DNA of 64,000 nt, taken from Thermosynechococcaceae cyanobacterium Okahandja. Lineage in GTDB: Bacteria; Cyanobacteriota; Cyanobacteriia; Thermosynechococcales; Thermosynechococcaceae. The translations under genes were made by a program, and so were the position numbers. This document shows, one piece after another, positions 18,053-27,725 of this stretch. The DNA is taken from positions 2,294,001 through 2,358,000 of the forward strand of contig CP136945.1 in assembly GCA_041530395.1 (NCBI GenBank). The letters are read 5' to 3'. The notes under the pieces were generated by a model. That model saw nothing but the letters and a program-made list of their open reading frames with translations, was not told where the DNA came from and ran no database searches. The stretch's first letter is position 1. Every line of letters starts with the position of its first letter.

Positions 18053-21000
18053 CTACCCTAATCCAGAGGGGGCGGGGGCACACTCCCGCAGAGCGCGGAT
18101 GAGTTCTTCAAGGTTGATGGGTTTGCTGACATAGTCGTCCATCCCCGCCTCCAAACAGGCTTGGCGATCGCTCTCCATGGCATTGGCGGTCATGGCAATA
18201 ATGCGGGGTCGTGGCTGCGCCCGCTCCTGAAACAGTTGGATCACTTCGCGGGTAGCGGTTACGCCATCCATTTCCGGCATTTGCATGTCCATTAAAATAA
18301 CATCGTAGGGTTGGCGTTTCACCGCCTCGATCACCTCAAGGCCATTGGCGGCAATATCGCCGCGATAGCCAAGCTTTTCAAGGATGCGCAGTGCCACCAT
18401 CTGGTTCACTTTGTTGTCCTCGGCAACCAAAATGCGCAAGGGGGGCAAATCTGCCTGCAGGGCAGCCGTGGAAAACTGTTTGGGTTTTGCTGCCGTGGTG
18501 ATGGGACAATCACTAAACAAGTCACTGAGGACATTGTAAAGGGTGGATTGTTTCACCGGTTTAGTAATGAGCGTTGCAAATAATTGTGCTTCGTCAGGGG
18601 TAAGGGAGTACCCCAAGGAGGTCAGAAGAATCAGCGGTAGGTGTGGATAGGCCGCCCGAATCTGTTTGGCAAGGGTAACCCCATCCATCTCCGGCATTTG
18701 CAGGTCTAAAATGGCCGCATCAAAGGGGGTGTGGTTTTGCAGCAGCGCTAGAGCTGTGGCACCACTTTCAGCCACTTGGGGCAGCATCTGCCAATTTTGG
18801 GTCTGTAGCGCTAAAATCCGCCGATTGGTGGCATTGTCATCCACAATCAAAATATGGCGGTTCTGTAGGCACGAGGGTTCATCGCTAGTAATCTTGGCGG
18901 CATTGGGGTTGAGCAGCAGTCGCGCCGTAAAGTAGAATACCGACCCTGTGCCCTGAATGGGAATGGATTGGTAGTGGGGGGGCGGGTTGCCGCCGACGGT
19001 TAGGGGGCCGTCTTGGCTTTTGGTTTCTAACCAGATGTGCCCGTCCATCCGCTCCACCAGCCGCTGACAGATGGCTAGCCCCAAGCCCGTTCCCCCGTAA
19101 TGGCGGGTAATCGAGGCATCCACTTGGCTAAAGGGCTTAAAGAGGCGATCGACCCCTTGGGGGGTAATGCCTACGCCTGTATCCTGAACCGCAAATAAAA
19201 ACGGGTAGCGATCGCCTTCGGGTGAGCCAACAAAAGATTTGACGTACAAAATGAGGTTGCCGTTTTGGGTAAACTTAACGCCATTACTCAGTAAATTAAC
19301 GAGAATTTGCCGCAGTCGTCCCATGTCGCCAATCACGTGAATCGGCACATCTGGGTCAATGTGGGCAATGAGTTCCACTTTGCGTTCGAGGGCGCGGTTG
19401 GCCATTAGGTCCAACACCTCTTCAATGCAGGTGCGCAGGTTAAAGGGGTAGGCTTCCAGTTCCAGCTTGCCCGACTCAATTTTGGAAAAGTCAAGAATAT
19501 CATTAATAATTGTCAGCAGGGCATCGCCACTGAGGCGAATGGTATTCAAAAATTCCTGTTGCTGCAGGTTGAGGGGGGTATCCAGCAGCAGTCCGGTGAG
19601 GCCAATGATCGCGTTCATGGGGGTGCGAATTTCGTGGCTCATGGTGGCCAAAAACTCGCTCTTGGCGCGGCTGGCATCCTCAGCCGCATTACGAGCCGCC
19701 TCCAGTAGCTCTTGCTGGCGCATCATTTGGGAGATGTCTTCCCAAGTGCCAACAAACCCGGTGAGGAGATGGTCTTCAAAAATTGGAATGGCGCGAGCCT
19801 TTAACCAGCGCACCTCATCCTCGCCTGCCAAAAGGCGAAACTGTTGGTTAAACGCCTGCTGTTGAGCGATCGCCTGCTGCCATGCCTCCAGTACCCCCTG
19901 ACGATCCTCCGGATGCAGGTAATCTTGCCAGAGAATCTCAGCGGGCGAGGCCGACGTCACCCCGAGCATTTCAAGGAGGGCTTTATTGGTGTAGGTCAAT
20001 TGACCGGCGGCATCCATGGTAAAAATGCCTACGGGGGCTAGCTCGCTGACGGTGCGAAAGCGAACCTCACTGGTGGAAAGGCGGTGCGCCAAACTCGCGC
20101 GGCGGCGCTGGTCTCTGACAATAATCGCAATTAACACACCGGAAAACGCCCACAACCCCACAAAGAGCGCCAAAAACTGTAGATTAATAGGCTCGAGTAT
20201 GTTATCGACAATCGATGGCGGGATGTGACTGATGACCCAAAGGCGGTAGTTATTTTGGTAGCCAATGGTATTGGTGAGGGGGTCGAGGGACAAATAATTT
20301 GCCTTAAGGGGCGTGACCAAGCGGTAAGCAAACACACCATTGGGGCTAGCTAGCACGCCAGCGTTCGTGGCGCGAGTCTGCTGCCACAGTTCAGGATAGA
20401 GGGACGGAACGCTCCACTGCTGCCGCCCCGGGTAGCGAAAGCCCCACTCATGACTTGTGCGCTCCCCAAGGAGCCAATAGCCTTGGTCATTGGCCAACAG
20501 GCAACTGCCAAACACGCCACGGCACCCCCTGATGAGGGTGTTGATTAATTGGTTGGCTTGATACCGCACCACTAAAAACCCCACTAACTGCTCGCGGCTA
20601 TAAACGGGAGCCGCAACATACAGAATTGGCGTAGGCGCAAGGTGGGGCTGAGCATTGGTAAGGTCAATGTCGAAGGGGGAAACAAACACCTCGTCACGCC
20701 GTAGCTGCTGAATCACCGGCCAATACCGCTCTTGCAAGTCGGCAGAGGGGACGTTCTTACCAAGACGGCCACTAAAATTGTGGCGCAGGGCAATATTGAG
20801 GTGTAGATTCCCTTTGAGGTCAAAGAGGTACAGGCGGTCATAGCTGCGCTTTTGTGCCAAAAAACTATACACATTCCCTTCAATTTCGTTAAGCTGACCC
20901 TCGTTCTGGGAACGGCTGCCCTGCTGCTGCTTGAGCAGGACAAACTCATCGAGATCGTAAGCCACTGCCAAGGTGGTGGTGTCGTTGGCCAGTGCCTCAA

Positions 21001-21172
21001 TTTGACTGGTGAGAATTATGCCGCCGCGCTCAACTTTATTTTCTTCCCGCAGCAGAATGTCATCAATGGCATCCTTGCGCTGTACCAGATAAATAGGGCT
21101 AACAATAGCCGCCAAGGCGATCGTTGTCGGTAAGAAAAACTTGAGAAACTGGAGCAATGGACGCTGAGCCAT
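18053..21172 (-). CDS. Hybrid sensor histidine kinase with PAS and two receivers
   Basis: About 1039 residues. An N-terminal transmembrane segment ([19 protein letters not shown]), a ~300-residue extracytoplasmic sensor, and a second segment ([19 protein letters not shown]) precede a PAS domain, HisKA with phospho-acceptor SHEIRTP, and HATPase motifs ([25 protein letters not shown]). Two receiver domains follow, each with complete Asp-Asp, phospho-Asp ([18 protein letters not shown]), Thr/Ser and Lys (TKPV; SKPI). No HPt domain is present, so a separate phosphotransfer partner is expected. Signal unknown. The frame is open to 21229; the start is uncertain. Confidence 0.88.
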   Translation of the reverse strand: MAQRPLLQFLKFFLPTTIALAAIVSPIYLVQRKDAIDDILLREENKVERGGIILTSQIEALANDTTTLAVAYDLDEFVLLKQQQGSRSQNEGQLNEIEGNVYSFLAQKRSYDRLYLFDLKGNLHLNIALRHNFSGRLGKNVPSADLQERYWPVIQQLRRDEVFVSPFDIDLTNAQPHLAPTPILYVAAPVYSREQLVGFLVVRYQANQLINTLIRGCRGVFGSCLLANDQGYWLLGERTSHEWGFRYPGRQQWSVPSLYPELWQQTRATNAGVLASPNGVFAYRLVTPLKANYLSLDPLTNTIGYQNNYRLWVISHIPPSIVDNILEPINLQFLALFVGLWAFSGVLIAIIVRDQRRRASLAHRLSTSEVRFRTVSELAPVGIFTMDAAGQLTYTNKALLEMLGVTSASPAEILWQDYLHPEDRQGVLEAWQQAIAQQQAFNQQFRLLAGEDEVRWLKARAIPIFEDHLLTGFVGTWEDISQMMRQQELLEAARNAAEDASRAKSEFLATMSHEIRTPMNAIIGLTGLLLDTPLNLQQQEFLNTIRLSGDALLTIINDILDFSKIESGKLELEAYPFNLRTCIEEVLDLMANRALERKVELIAHIDPDVPIHVIGDMGRLRQILVNLLSNGVKFTQNGNLILYVKSFVGSPEGDRYPFLFAVQDTGVGITPQGVDRLFKPFSQVDASITRHYGGTGLGLAICQRLVERMDGHIWLETKSQDGPLTVGGNPPPHYQSIPIQGTGSVFYFTARLLLNPNAAKITSDEPSCLQNRHILIVDDNATNRRILALQTQNWQMLPQVAESGATALALLQNHTPFDAAILDLQMPEMDGVTLAKQIRAAYPHLPLILLTSLGYSLTPDEAQLFATLITKPVKQSTLYNVLSDLFSDCPITTAAKPKQFSTAALQADLPPLRILVAEDNKVNQMVALRILEKLGYRGDIAANGLEVIEAVKRQPYDVILMDMQMPEMDGVTATREVIQLFQERAQPRPRIIAMTANAMESDRQACLEAGMDDYVSKPINLEELIRALRECAPAPSGLG

Positions 21173-21361
21173 GGGGAACACGACATACCTGTTCGATAAA
21201 AGCATTGGCGCTAAGATCACGGGCATCAATTAAGGGGACAGGAGGACGCTGTGGCCAAGTTCCCATGCACAACCTAAGGGGGCGAACACCCCTGCCGTCA
21301 GGCCGTAAGACCCGATAAATTTAGTGTATCGTGAGGAATGGAGTTCATGTAGATCACCATC

Positions 21362-21475
21362 ATGATTGAGCCATTACTGTGTGGGATTGTTCTGGGGTTA
21401 ATTCCGGTAACGCTGGCGGGGTTGTTTTTTGCCGCGTACCAGCAGTATAAGCGCGGTAACCAGTTTGAACTGTAG
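21362..21475 (+). CDS. petG: Cytochrome b6f complex subunit PetG
   Basis: A 37-residue frame translated by hand: begins [14 protein letters not shown], continues with an [14 protein letters not shown] stretch, and has one transmembrane helix. PetG is a peripheral single-helix subunit required for assembly and stability of the thylakoid b6f complex. Length and the EPLL...GIVLG...YKRG pattern are diagnostic. It stands alone between genes of unrelated function, as is usual in cyanobacteria. Confidence 0.95.
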   Translation: MIEPLLCGIVLGLIPVTLAGLFFAAYQQYKRGNQFEL

Positions 21476-21515
21476 GTGTTGGCGCGCAACTCGCTCAGGA
21501 ATTGATCCGGCAGGG

Positions 21516-21540
21516 AGGGGGCATGGTTCCCCCTTTAGTT
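21516..21540 (+). terminator. Possible terminator after petG
   Basis: AGGGGG (21516-21521) pairs with CCCCCT (21529-21534) around a seven-base loop, followed by TTTAGTT. The T tract is weak, so this may be a leaky terminator 41 bases after petG and 59 bases before der. Confidence 0.45.
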
Positions 21541-21598
21541 GCTCTAGGTGAGGGCAGTGGGCGTGGCGGCCACCATTCCTGACGCTGGAGAGGTTGAA

Positions 21599-22933
21599 AT
21601 GTCATTACCAATTGTTGCTGTGATCGGTCGTCCCAATGTGGGTAAATCGACATTTGTCAATCGCCTTGCCGGAGAGCGGGATGCCATTGTCCATGATGCG
21701 CCCGGGGTGACCCGCGATCGCACCTACCGGCCAGTGTTTTGGCAAGACCGTGAATTTCTGGTGGTGGATACGGGCGGGTTAGTGTTTGACGATGACAGCG
21801 ACTTTTTGCCCCTCATTCGTCAACAGGCGGAACTGGCGTTACAGGAAGCCACGGCGGCGATTTTGGTGGTGGATGGCCAAGCGGGGCCAACGGCCTTAGA
21901 CCACGAGATTGCCGACTGGTTACGCCAACAGTCACGACCCATTCTTGTGGCGGTGAATAAGTGCGAGTCGCGCCAGATGGGGCAGGTGCAGGCGGCGGAG
22001 TTCTGGTCATTGGGCTTAGGAGAACCCTACCCTATCTCCAGTATTCACGGCAGTGGCACCGGCGAACTGCTGGATCAGTTAATTACCCATTTGCCCGTCC
22101 AAACGGCAATACCGGAACCAGCGGAAATTCAAGTGGCGATCGCGGGTCGTCCGAATGTGGGTAAGTCGAGCCTCCTCAATGCCCTGATTGGTCGCGATCG
22201 CGCCATTGTCAGTCCGATTTCCGGCACCACGCGGGACACGATTGATACGGTTGTTGAGCGCAACGGTGTTCACTATCGCTTTATTGATACGGCGGGTATT
22301 CGCAAGCGGGGCAGTGTGGAATATGGCCCTGAAATGTTTAGTGTGCATCGCGCCTTTAAGGCCATTCACCGCTCCGATGTGGTGCTGCTGGTGCTTGATG
22401 CCCTAGAAGAGATTACGGAGCAGGATCAGCGTTTGGCGGGTCACATTGCCGATCAAGGCCGCGCCTGTGTGCTGATTATGAACAAGTGGGATGCGGTGGA
22501 GAAGGATACCTACACCATCAATACCTATCGCGATCGCCTCTATCGGCGGCTGAACTTTCTCGACTGGGCGGAGGCGCTCTTTATTAGCGCTAAGACGGGG
22601 CAACGGCTGGATAAAATTTTTACGGCTGTGGATGCTGCTGTGGAGCAACACCGCCGCCGCGTGAGTACGGCTGTGGTGAATGAGGTGATTCAAGAGGCGG
22701 TACGCTGGCACACGCCACCGGCGACCCGGCAAGGCCGCCAAGGCAAAATTTACTACGCGACCCAAGTGGCCACTCAGCCACCGGCGATCGCTATTTTTGT
22801 TAACGATGCCAAGCTCTTTAAGGAAAACTATCGCCGCTATATCGAAGGCCAAGTGCGCAAACAACTGGGGTTTCAGGGAACGCCAATTCGTCTGCTGTGG
22901 CGCAGCAAAAAGCCGCGTGACCTAGAAGCCTAG
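21599..22933 (+). CDS. der: Ribosome-associated GTPase Der (EngA)
   Basis: Tandem-GTPase protein needed for 50S subunit maturation. First G domain: [22 protein letters not shown]. Second: [22 protein letters not shown]. The C-terminal KH-like domain ends with [10 protein letters not shown]. 444 residues is normal. ATG 21599 is preceded by a good GGAGAGG ribosome-binding site; the frame is open to 21548. Its stop codon shares CTAG with that of the convergent DUF4335 gene. Confidence 0.97.
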   Translation: MSLPIVAVIGRPNVGKSTFVNRLAGERDAIVHDAPGVTRDRTYRPVFWQDREFLVVDTGGLVFDDDSDFLPLIRQQAELALQEATAAILVVDGQAGPTALDHEIADWLRQQSRPILVAVNKCESRQMGQVQAAEFWSLGLGEPYPISSIHGSGTGELLDQLITHLPVQTAIPEPAEIQVAIAGRPNVGKSSLLNALIGRDRAIVSPISGTTRDTIDTVVERNGVHYRFIDTAGIRKRGSVEYGPEMFSVHRAFKAIHRSDVVLLVLDALEEITEQDQRLAGHIADQGRACVLIMNKWDAVEKDTYTINTYRDRLYRRLNFLDWAEALFISAKTGQRLDKIFTAVDAAVEQHRRRVSTAVVNEVIQEAVRWHTPPATRQGRQGKIYYATQVATQPPAIAIFVNDAKLFKENYRRYIEGQVRKQLGFQGTPIRLLWRSKKPRDLEA

Positions 22934-24057
22934 CTTTCGTCAAAAAGCTGCACGCTGCCCGAGGGCATCAGCACTAGCCGCAGCAGGACGGGCTGATCGC
23001 CGCTAAAGGGGCTGGCAAGGGGGCTTTCCCGCAGGGGAATGGGGGTGCGATCAATAAAACGTACCGCTGCGCCGTTTAAGGGCAAGGCTTGGGCAAGGGT
23101 GCCATCGGGATTAATCACCAGCCGATATTCTAGGGACGTGTCTAAACTAGGGGGGGGCTGCCAGCGATCTTGGAAGTAGGTTTTCACTTCCTGCAGGGTG
23201 GTGGCAGAGACGCGGCTACTGGCGGGGGGGGTAATCGGTACAGCAGGTACAGCACTGATGCCAGCGGGAGCACGATTTGGGGGAGTCTCAACCACGACAT
23301 TATTTTGATCTGGATTTAGATCGGGTGTTTGATCTTGCTCTGGTACAGGGTCGGGTTTAACGGCCACACTGGGGGGCAGTGCTGCTGGGGGGGGCATCGC
23401 CGGTGGCGGCGGTAAGGGAATAAGTTCTGTGGGCGAGTCGGGTGGCTCGGGTGTCGTGGGCAGGGGGGCAAGTTCAGGGTTGGCCGGTGGCTCAGGGAAG
23501 GGCAGCGGCGTGGCCAGTGGGGGCAGGCTGGCCTGTTCATCGGTGCGGGAGGCTGAACTTAGGGGTGAGGAGGGCAACCATTGCTGCGCTAGGCTGAAGG
23601 CGGCGAGAAGCCCCACCGCAACGGCGGTACTCTTGAGCCAAATGGGGATTTGTGCCAGTTTAGCGTGGGAGGTGGCCACCAATTCGGGCAGGGGTTGCAT
23701 GGCGGCAGACCACTCATCCAAGACGGTCACGAGGTCGTAAAGCTCGCTAAGTTTTAGGATAATTGCCGTCTGCTCCGGCCAATGGAGTTCGTGTTCCAAT
23801 GGCGATCGCGATTCTAGGCAAATACCCGCTTCCCTAACGACGACAGGGGTGACGCGGCGGCTGAGTAAGGTATCGATGTAGGTGTTAACCACCCTTTTGA
23901 GGTAGTAGAGTTGGCGATCGTTGCCCGCCAAGGTGAGGTGTTGACCCACCTGAAGGTTAAAGTGGAGCGATCGGGGCAGCGTTTGGCTCAGGGGCAAAAA
24001 TTCCGCCGCAACCTCGAGTTGACAGGTGGGTTGATGGTAACTGAGGGTCGTACTCAT
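22930..24057 (-). CDS. DUF4335 protein with proline-rich stalk and TonB-like tail
   Basis: 375 residues. Residues 1-140 match the cyanobacterial DUF4335 pattern ([12 protein letters not shown] start, [16 protein letters not shown]). A transmembrane segment follows ([16 protein letters not shown], ~158-175), then about 100 residues very rich in Pro, then a C-terminal domain beginning [12 protein letters not shown] with [12 protein letters not shown], like the TonB C-terminal fold. The layout cytoplasmic domain-TM-proline stalk-TonB-like tail is inference. Start codon overlaps the DUF3038 stop by one base (TGATG), so translation is likely coupled. Confidence 0.8.
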   Translation of the reverse strand: MSTTLSYHQPTCQLEVAAEFLPLSQTLPRSLHFNLQVGQHLTLAGNDRQLYYLKRVVNTYIDTLLSRRVTPVVVREAGICLESRSPLEHELHWPEQTAIILKLSELYDLVTVLDEWSAAMQPLPELVATSHAKLAQIPIWLKSTAVAVGLLAAFSLAQQWLPSSPLSSASRTDEQASLPPLATPLPFPEPPANPELAPLPTTPEPPDSPTELIPLPPPPAMPPPAALPPSVAVKPDPVPEQDQTPDLNPDQNNVVVETPPNRAPAGISAVPAVPITPPASSRVSATTLQEVKTYFQDRWQPPPSLDTSLEYRLVINPDGTLAQALPLNGAAVRFIDRTPIPLRESPLASPFSGDQPVLLRLVLMPSGSVQLFDES

Positions 24058-24695
24058 CAGGCATCCGAGTGCGGAAAAAGGGTAGGCAGTTCAGGGGCAG
24101 GGGGCGGCACAGGTTCCGGCGCTATTAATTGTAAGGGCGGCTCTGCCGGGGGTGCCGTCCGCTCTAATAAGGTCATCCAAAGGCGGCGCGCCCCTTGTGG
24201 TGTACTGTAAAAGAGCAGATCCACCAGTAGGTCTAAGCCCAACTGGGCTAACTCCTCACCCGTGAGGCGCGGCTCCGCCATCCGCTCGCTGTATAAACTG
24301 GTGAAGGAATCGAGGTAATCACCGAGGAGCGGGTCATGGTAGGGGGGCTGCTGCCGCTCGGCTTGGTGTTGCCAGTGCTCTACGGCGGTGCGAATGGTGT
24401 GCTGATGGCGCTGGGCTAAGCGAGTGCAAATGAGGGCAAGGGCACGGGCTTCATCCACATCCAGCTTACGGCGGCCACTGCGCCCCCGCCGCAGGGGACT
24501 CGATTGACGCAACCGCCACAAACCCACCCGATCCGGTAGGTAGGCTTCAAACCCCATCGCTTCCGCCAAGGCCAAGATTTCTCCGGAGCCAACCTTGGCC
24601 AGTGCCTCAAGGCTAAGGAGAATCAGATCAATTTGCGCTTTGATGGGCAGAGGCGCGGCCAGCATAAGCGACGGCTCAAACGGCCGCAAGACCAA
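24057..24695 (-). CDS. DUF3038 protein
   Basis: 212 residues; cyanobacterial conserved protein with LDLILLSLEAL-type helix near residue 20 (here IDLILLSLEALAKVGS), RVGLWRLRQSSPLRR and DEARALALICTRLA. Role unknown. DUF3038 and DUF4335 genes are neighbours in other cyanobacteria, supporting a shared function. The first 20 bases overlap ycf33; Met 24665 would remove the overlap. Highly basic mid-region, mostly helical, no signal peptide or membrane helix. Confidence 0.82.
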   Translation of the reverse strand: MVLRPFEPSLMLAAPLPIKAQIDLILLSLEALAKVGSGEILALAEAMGFEAYLPDRVGLWRLRQSSPLRRGRSGRRKLDVDEARALALICTRLAQRHQHTIRTAVEHWQHQAERQQPPYHDPLLGDYLDSFTSLYSERMAEPRLTGEELAQLGLDLLVDLLFYSTPQGARRLWMTLLERTAPPAEPPLQLIAPEPVPPPAPELPTLFPHSDA

Positions 24696-24879
24696 GCATG
24701 GCCCGCAGCGTCAAGGCCACAAAGGTCAAAAGACCAATTAGCAGTCCCACAAGGGCGATCGCACTGGCCGGACGCTTAAACAGGGGCACCAGTGGCTCCA
24801 CTAGGTTCCACACCACCCCCAGTAACACCGTGACAAAGTAGCGCTGATACCGTAAAACGTTATCCCAAAAGCCATTCAT
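24676..24879 (-). CDS. ycf33: Ycf33 / DUF751 family membrane protein
   Basis: 67 residues. The MNGFWDNVLRYQRYF start, EPLVPLFKRPASAIALVG centre and TLRAMLGL end match Ycf33, a small thylakoid-lineage protein found in cyanobacteria and plastids with no agreed function. Two hydrophobic segments are predicted. It is the first gene of a tightly packed run with DUF3038 and DUF4335. Confidence 0.88.
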   Translation of the reverse strand: MNGFWDNVLRYQRYFVTVLLGVVWNLVEPLVPLFKRPASAIALVGLLIGLLTFVALTLRAMLGLAAV

Positions 24880-24911
24880 CGTTGGTTTCCTTGGAAATTG
24901 CCCCCATGATA

Positions 24912-25439
24912 CTACCTTGGCAGGGGGGATGGCGGCGTATCCAAATACTGAATCTTGACCGTATCTCCTACAGTGAGTCCTAGTTCGGCGGCACGCCCTG
25001 CGGCTAACTCGAGGACATAATCCACCGGTACCCCCGACTCATAGGTGGGGCACTCTGAGGTTTGGCAGGGGGGAGCTTCCGCCGCAATGGCCACCACTTG
25101 ACCGGCACGGATAAAAATTAAATCGAGGGCAATTAAACAATTCTTCATCCAGAAACTAGCTACCTGGGGCGGTGATACCGGAAAGAGCATCCCGCGATTG
25201 GCCGGCAATTCAGAGCGAAACATCAGCCCCAGTCGCTGCTGTGCGGGCGTGCGTGCCACCTCTAGCTCCAGCCACTGGCCGTGAATTTCTGCTTTGGCTG
25301 TAATGGGGAGGTATTGGGGCAGCCCTTGGGTCATGGCGACGGGGCGATCGCCTTGGCTGAGAGCCTGGCAGCCCAGCAATAAACTCACACTCAGCAGCAC
25401 CACCCCCAAACAATGGCGACTACGCTTCCCGCAGAACAT
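24912..25439 (-). CDS. DUF192 lipoprotein
   Basis: 175 residues. An N-terminal hydrophobic stretch ends in a lipobox (SLLLGC, Cys about residue 24), so it is probably an acylated exported protein. The DUF192 domain includes QRLGLMFRSELP, MLFPV, FWMKNCLIALDLIFI and YVLELAAG. Function unknown. Its first 20 bases overlap the 3' end of the NblR-like gene on the same strand, suggesting co-transcription. Confidence 0.87.
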   Translation of the reverse strand: MFCGKRSRHCLGVVLLSVSLLLGCQALSQGDRPVAMTQGLPQYLPITAKAEIHGQWLELEVARTPAQQRLGLMFRSELPANRGMLFPVSPPQVASFWMKNCLIALDLIFIRAGQVVAIAAEAPPCQTSECPTYESGVPVDYVLELAAGRAAELGLTVGDTVKIQYLDTPPSPLPR

Positions 25440-26109
25440 ACCCCACCCCTCGCACAGTGTGAATCAGCCGTTTCTCGCCATCCGGTTCAATTTTTAAGCG
25501 CAGATAGCGAATATACACTTCAATGACGTTAGACTCCCCCAAAAAGTCGTAGCCCCACACATTTTCGAGAATTTGCTCACGACTGAGAACCTCCCGCGGG
25601 TGCTCCATTAAAAACTTCAGAAGCTCGTACTCCTTCATGGTGAGGTCAATCGTGCGGCCATTGCGCTCAGCACGCCGGGTTAGCAAATCTAAGGATAGAT
25701 TATCGAACCGGAGTACCTCACCTTGGGCCACAGGCGGTTTCAGGTAGAGTTGGATCATCTGCAAGAAAGCCTTAGGGGTATAGGGCAGCAGCAAGTAATC
25801 GTCCGCCCCCGCTTCCAAAACCGCAATCCGATCCTCGAGGCGATCGCTCTCCATCAGCAGGACAATGGGCACACTCACCTCCGCCTCCCGCAACCGCTGA
25901 CACAAGGCTAGATTGCTCAGGCCATCCACATAGCGGTCCATAATAATGAGTGCAGGATGCCACTCATGGCAGGCAAGATGACACTCCGTCTCGGACGTGG
26001 CAATGACAGGGTCGTAGCCCGCCGCCTGTAGGTCTTGCCCTAGCCGTTGCGATAAACTAGGGTCGGTGCAAACCAGCAGCAAGCGAGATGGCGCTGCAAT
26101 AGACTCCAT
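25420..26109 (-). CDS. nblR: Atypical OmpR-family response regulator, NblR-like
   Basis: 229 residues: receiver domain (1-120) plus OmpR/PhoB winged helix (130-229; TMKEYELLKFLMEHP, YIRYLRLKIE, IHTVRGVGYVL). The receiver keeps Asp58 in IIMDRY, but the usual Thr is Met86 and the invariant Lys is Leu108 (DDYLLLP), so normal phosphorylation switching is unlikely. NblR, which controls phycobilisome degradation under nutrient or light stress, is known as an atypical phosphorylation-independent member; the gene symbol is therefore an inference. Confidence 0.7.
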   Translation of the reverse strand: MESIAAPSRLLLVCTDPSLSQRLGQDLQAAGYDPVIATSETECHLACHEWHPALIIMDRYVDGLSNLALCQRLREAEVSVPIVLLMESDRLEDRIAVLEAGADDYLLLPYTPKAFLQMIQLYLKPPVAQGEVLRFDNLSLDLLTRRAERNGRTIDLTMKEYELLKFLMEHPREVLSREQILENVWGYDFLGESNVIEVYIRYLRLKIEPDGEKRLIHTVRGVGYVLREA

Positions 26110-26176
26110 CGACCGTATCCTTCGTTGTGCGCGTCTTCTTCTAGCTTATGCGCTGTGAGACAATGATTTGTAATCT

Positions 26177-26250
26177 GCGCCCGTAGCTCAGCGGAATAGA
26201 GCACTCGCCTTCTAAGCGATTGGTCGTTGGTTCGAGTCCAACCGGGCGTG
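26177..26250 (+). tRNA. tRNA-Arg (anticodon TCT)
   Basis: Cloverleaf read by hand: acceptor GCGCCCG pairs with CGGGCGT (one G-U), D stem GCTC/GAGC, anticodon loop CTTCTAA giving TCT (reads AGA), T arm GTTGG-TTCGAGT-CCAAC. Anticodon stem pair 27-43 is a C-T mismatch. The CCA end is not encoded. It runs opposite to both flanking genes. Confidence 0.93.
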
Positions 26251-26272
26251 TGGCCGCCTTCCCCGTCATGAC

Positions 26273-26307
26273 AAAAACCCCCTCCTTGCCGGGCAGCCGG
26301 GGAGGGG
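26273..26307 (-). terminator. Intrinsic terminator of acsF
   Basis: On the minus strand CCCCTCC (26307-26301) pairs with GGAGGGG (26285-26279), followed by G and TTTTT. It ends eight bases downstream of the acsF stop and protects the tRNA-Arg from read-through. Confidence 0.8.
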
Positions 26308-26314
26308 AACTCCC

Positions 26315-27382
26315 TTAGCGCACTGTTGCCCACTGTGCTCTGGCATCCACAGGGGGAAGCAGGTATAGCCGCACTAAATGGCCGACGATTCCTAACTGGT
26401 AGGGCAGCTTACGCAAGGCCTTTAACCACCGCGGCCCACCGGTCTGACTAATGGCACTCAGCCGCTCGTGTAAGCGGGTACAGGCCTGCAACCGCTCATA
26501 AAACTCAGGATGCTCGGTATTGAGCACCACCGAGAACGTGCGCGCCGCCGTTTCATTGGTCTTGGCAATGACCTCCCGATCAAACGCCGTTGCATCTAGC
26601 CCTAGGGCTTCATAGAATTTTGCCCGCTCGTGCACCGTTAGCGTATGGGTGACAAACACCATCAATAAAAAGAATCGCATCCACAACTTAGCCCCCCAAC
26701 CGTTCACCAATTGCGGTTGCGAGTGCAGTAGCGCCTTGAAAATGTCACCGTGGCGATTTTCGTCCTGACACCAGCGTTCAAAGTAGTTGAAGAGGGGATA
26801 AAAATTATTTTCCGGGTGCTGCTGTAGGTGACGGTAGATGATAATGTAGCGCCAATAGCCAATTTTTTCAGAAAGATAAACCGTGTAAAGTACCCACGGC
26901 AGCGGGAAAAAAGTGTAGGTGCGCGCCTTCGATAAATAGCCCAAATCCATCCCGCGGCCAAAATCTAGCATCGCTTTGTTCAAAAAGCCCGCATGACGTG
27001 CCTCATCCCGTGCCATCAGGTGAAACAACTCCGCTAGCAATGGGCTGCGCCCCTTTAGCTTGCGGGACAACTCCTTAAATAACAAAAAACCAGAAAACTC
27101 CGAAACGCACGACCGCTCCAGATAATCCAGAAAGGCCGTCTGGGTTGCCGCGTCCAAGTGCTGCCACGGTCCCTGAAACGACTCATCCCGCACAAAGTGG
27201 TGGCGGTTATAGTCGGCTCGCATCTCCGCCAACATGGCTTCAATTTCCGCCTGCTGGGCCGTTAAATTCAGATTGGCTGCCGCTTCAAAATCGGTTGTAT
27301 AGAACCGTGGCGTTAACAAATTTTCTCGAATAGTTTTGCCCACACCCTCACCTTGCGTTGGGTTAGGAGCTGTGGCAACCAT
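26315..27382 (-). CDS. acsF: Mg-protoporphyrin IX monomethyl ester oxidative cyclase (AcsF/ChlA, low-oxygen type by context)
   Basis: Forms ring E of chlorophyll. 355 residues with the diiron ligand motifs EFSGFLLFKELSR, ARDEARHAGF and CQDENRHGD. ATG 27382 has an ideal GGAGGTG site; four more codons are open upstream. The gene is divergent from ho-hemN, the arrangement of the chlA(II)-ho2-hemN set that in Synechocystis is induced by low oxygen through the MarR-type activator ChlR. Assigning this copy as the ChlA(II) isoform is inference; a second acsF would be expected elsewhere. Confidence 0.93.
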   Translation of the reverse strand: MVATAPNPTQGEGVGKTIRENLLTPRFYTTDFEAAANLNLTAQQAEIEAMLAEMRADYNRHHFVRDESFQGPWQHLDAATQTAFLDYLERSCVSEFSGFLLFKELSRKLKGRSPLLAELFHLMARDEARHAGFLNKAMLDFGRGMDLGYLSKARTYTFFPLPWVLYTVYLSEKIGYWRYIIIYRHLQQHPENNFYPLFNYFERWCQDENRHGDIFKALLHSQPQLVNGWGAKLWMRFFLLMVFVTHTLTVHERAKFYEALGLDATAFDREVIAKTNETAARTFSVVLNTEHPEFYERLQACTRLHERLSAISQTGGPRWLKALRKLPYQLGIVGHLVRLYLLPPVDARAQWATVR

Positions 27383-27403
27383 AGGCACCTCCACACGTGT
27401 ATT

Positions 27404-27415
27404 TAGATAAATCTA
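27404..27415. promoter_or_regulatory. Candidate operator palindrome upstream of acsF
   Basis: TAGATAAATCTA is a perfect 12-bp palindrome, 20 bases downstream of the predicted acsF -10 and 22 upstream of its start codon, a position suited to a regulator. An adjacent ACACGTGT (27393-27400) is also palindromic. Binding is not shown. Confidence 0.4.
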
Positions 27416-27434
27416 TGAAAGCCATATTGTTTTT

Positions 27435-27462
27435 ACTATACCGAATTTCTATAATTGGTCAA
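27435..27462 (-). promoter_or_regulatory. Predicted acsF promoter
   Basis: Minus strand TTGACC (27462-27457), 16-base spacer, TATAGT (27440-27435): a good sigma-70 type match 53 bases upstream of the acsF start. Confidence 0.6.
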
Positions 27463-27519
27463 GTGGCTCATGGCCAAACGTAAGCAAATGTCACGTTTTA
27501 TGAGGTTTGTAAATTTCGC

Positions 27520-27548
27520 TTGACAATTATATACGCATTAAGCAATAT
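27520..27548 (+). promoter_or_regulatory. Predicted ho-hemN promoter
   Basis: TTGACA (27520-27525), 17-base spacer, CAATAT (27543-27548). Consensus -35 with a weak -10, as expected for an activator-dependent promoter. AAACGT (27476-27481) and ACGTTT (27493-27498) form an inverted repeat upstream. The leader to the ho start is about 170 bases. Confidence 0.55.
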
Positions 27549-27725
27549 TTTGCCTTAGTCTTGATCCCATTGCTGGCTAGTCCTTGGTAGCCAACGGTGG
27601 TTGCTGATTCATTGATAAATTCTTTTGGTTTGGCAGCAGAGAACATTGCTTGTTCCGAGCCGCTAGCCTCCCCCTTGGGGGCAGTCATTAAACCAACGTA
27701 TCAAACCAAGTTTAGGAGTTATGCC

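Noticed and set aside
27597-27725. Upstream start of heme oxygenase
   Set aside because: The added 43 residues are atypical; the ATG at 27726 has a good ribosome-binding site.
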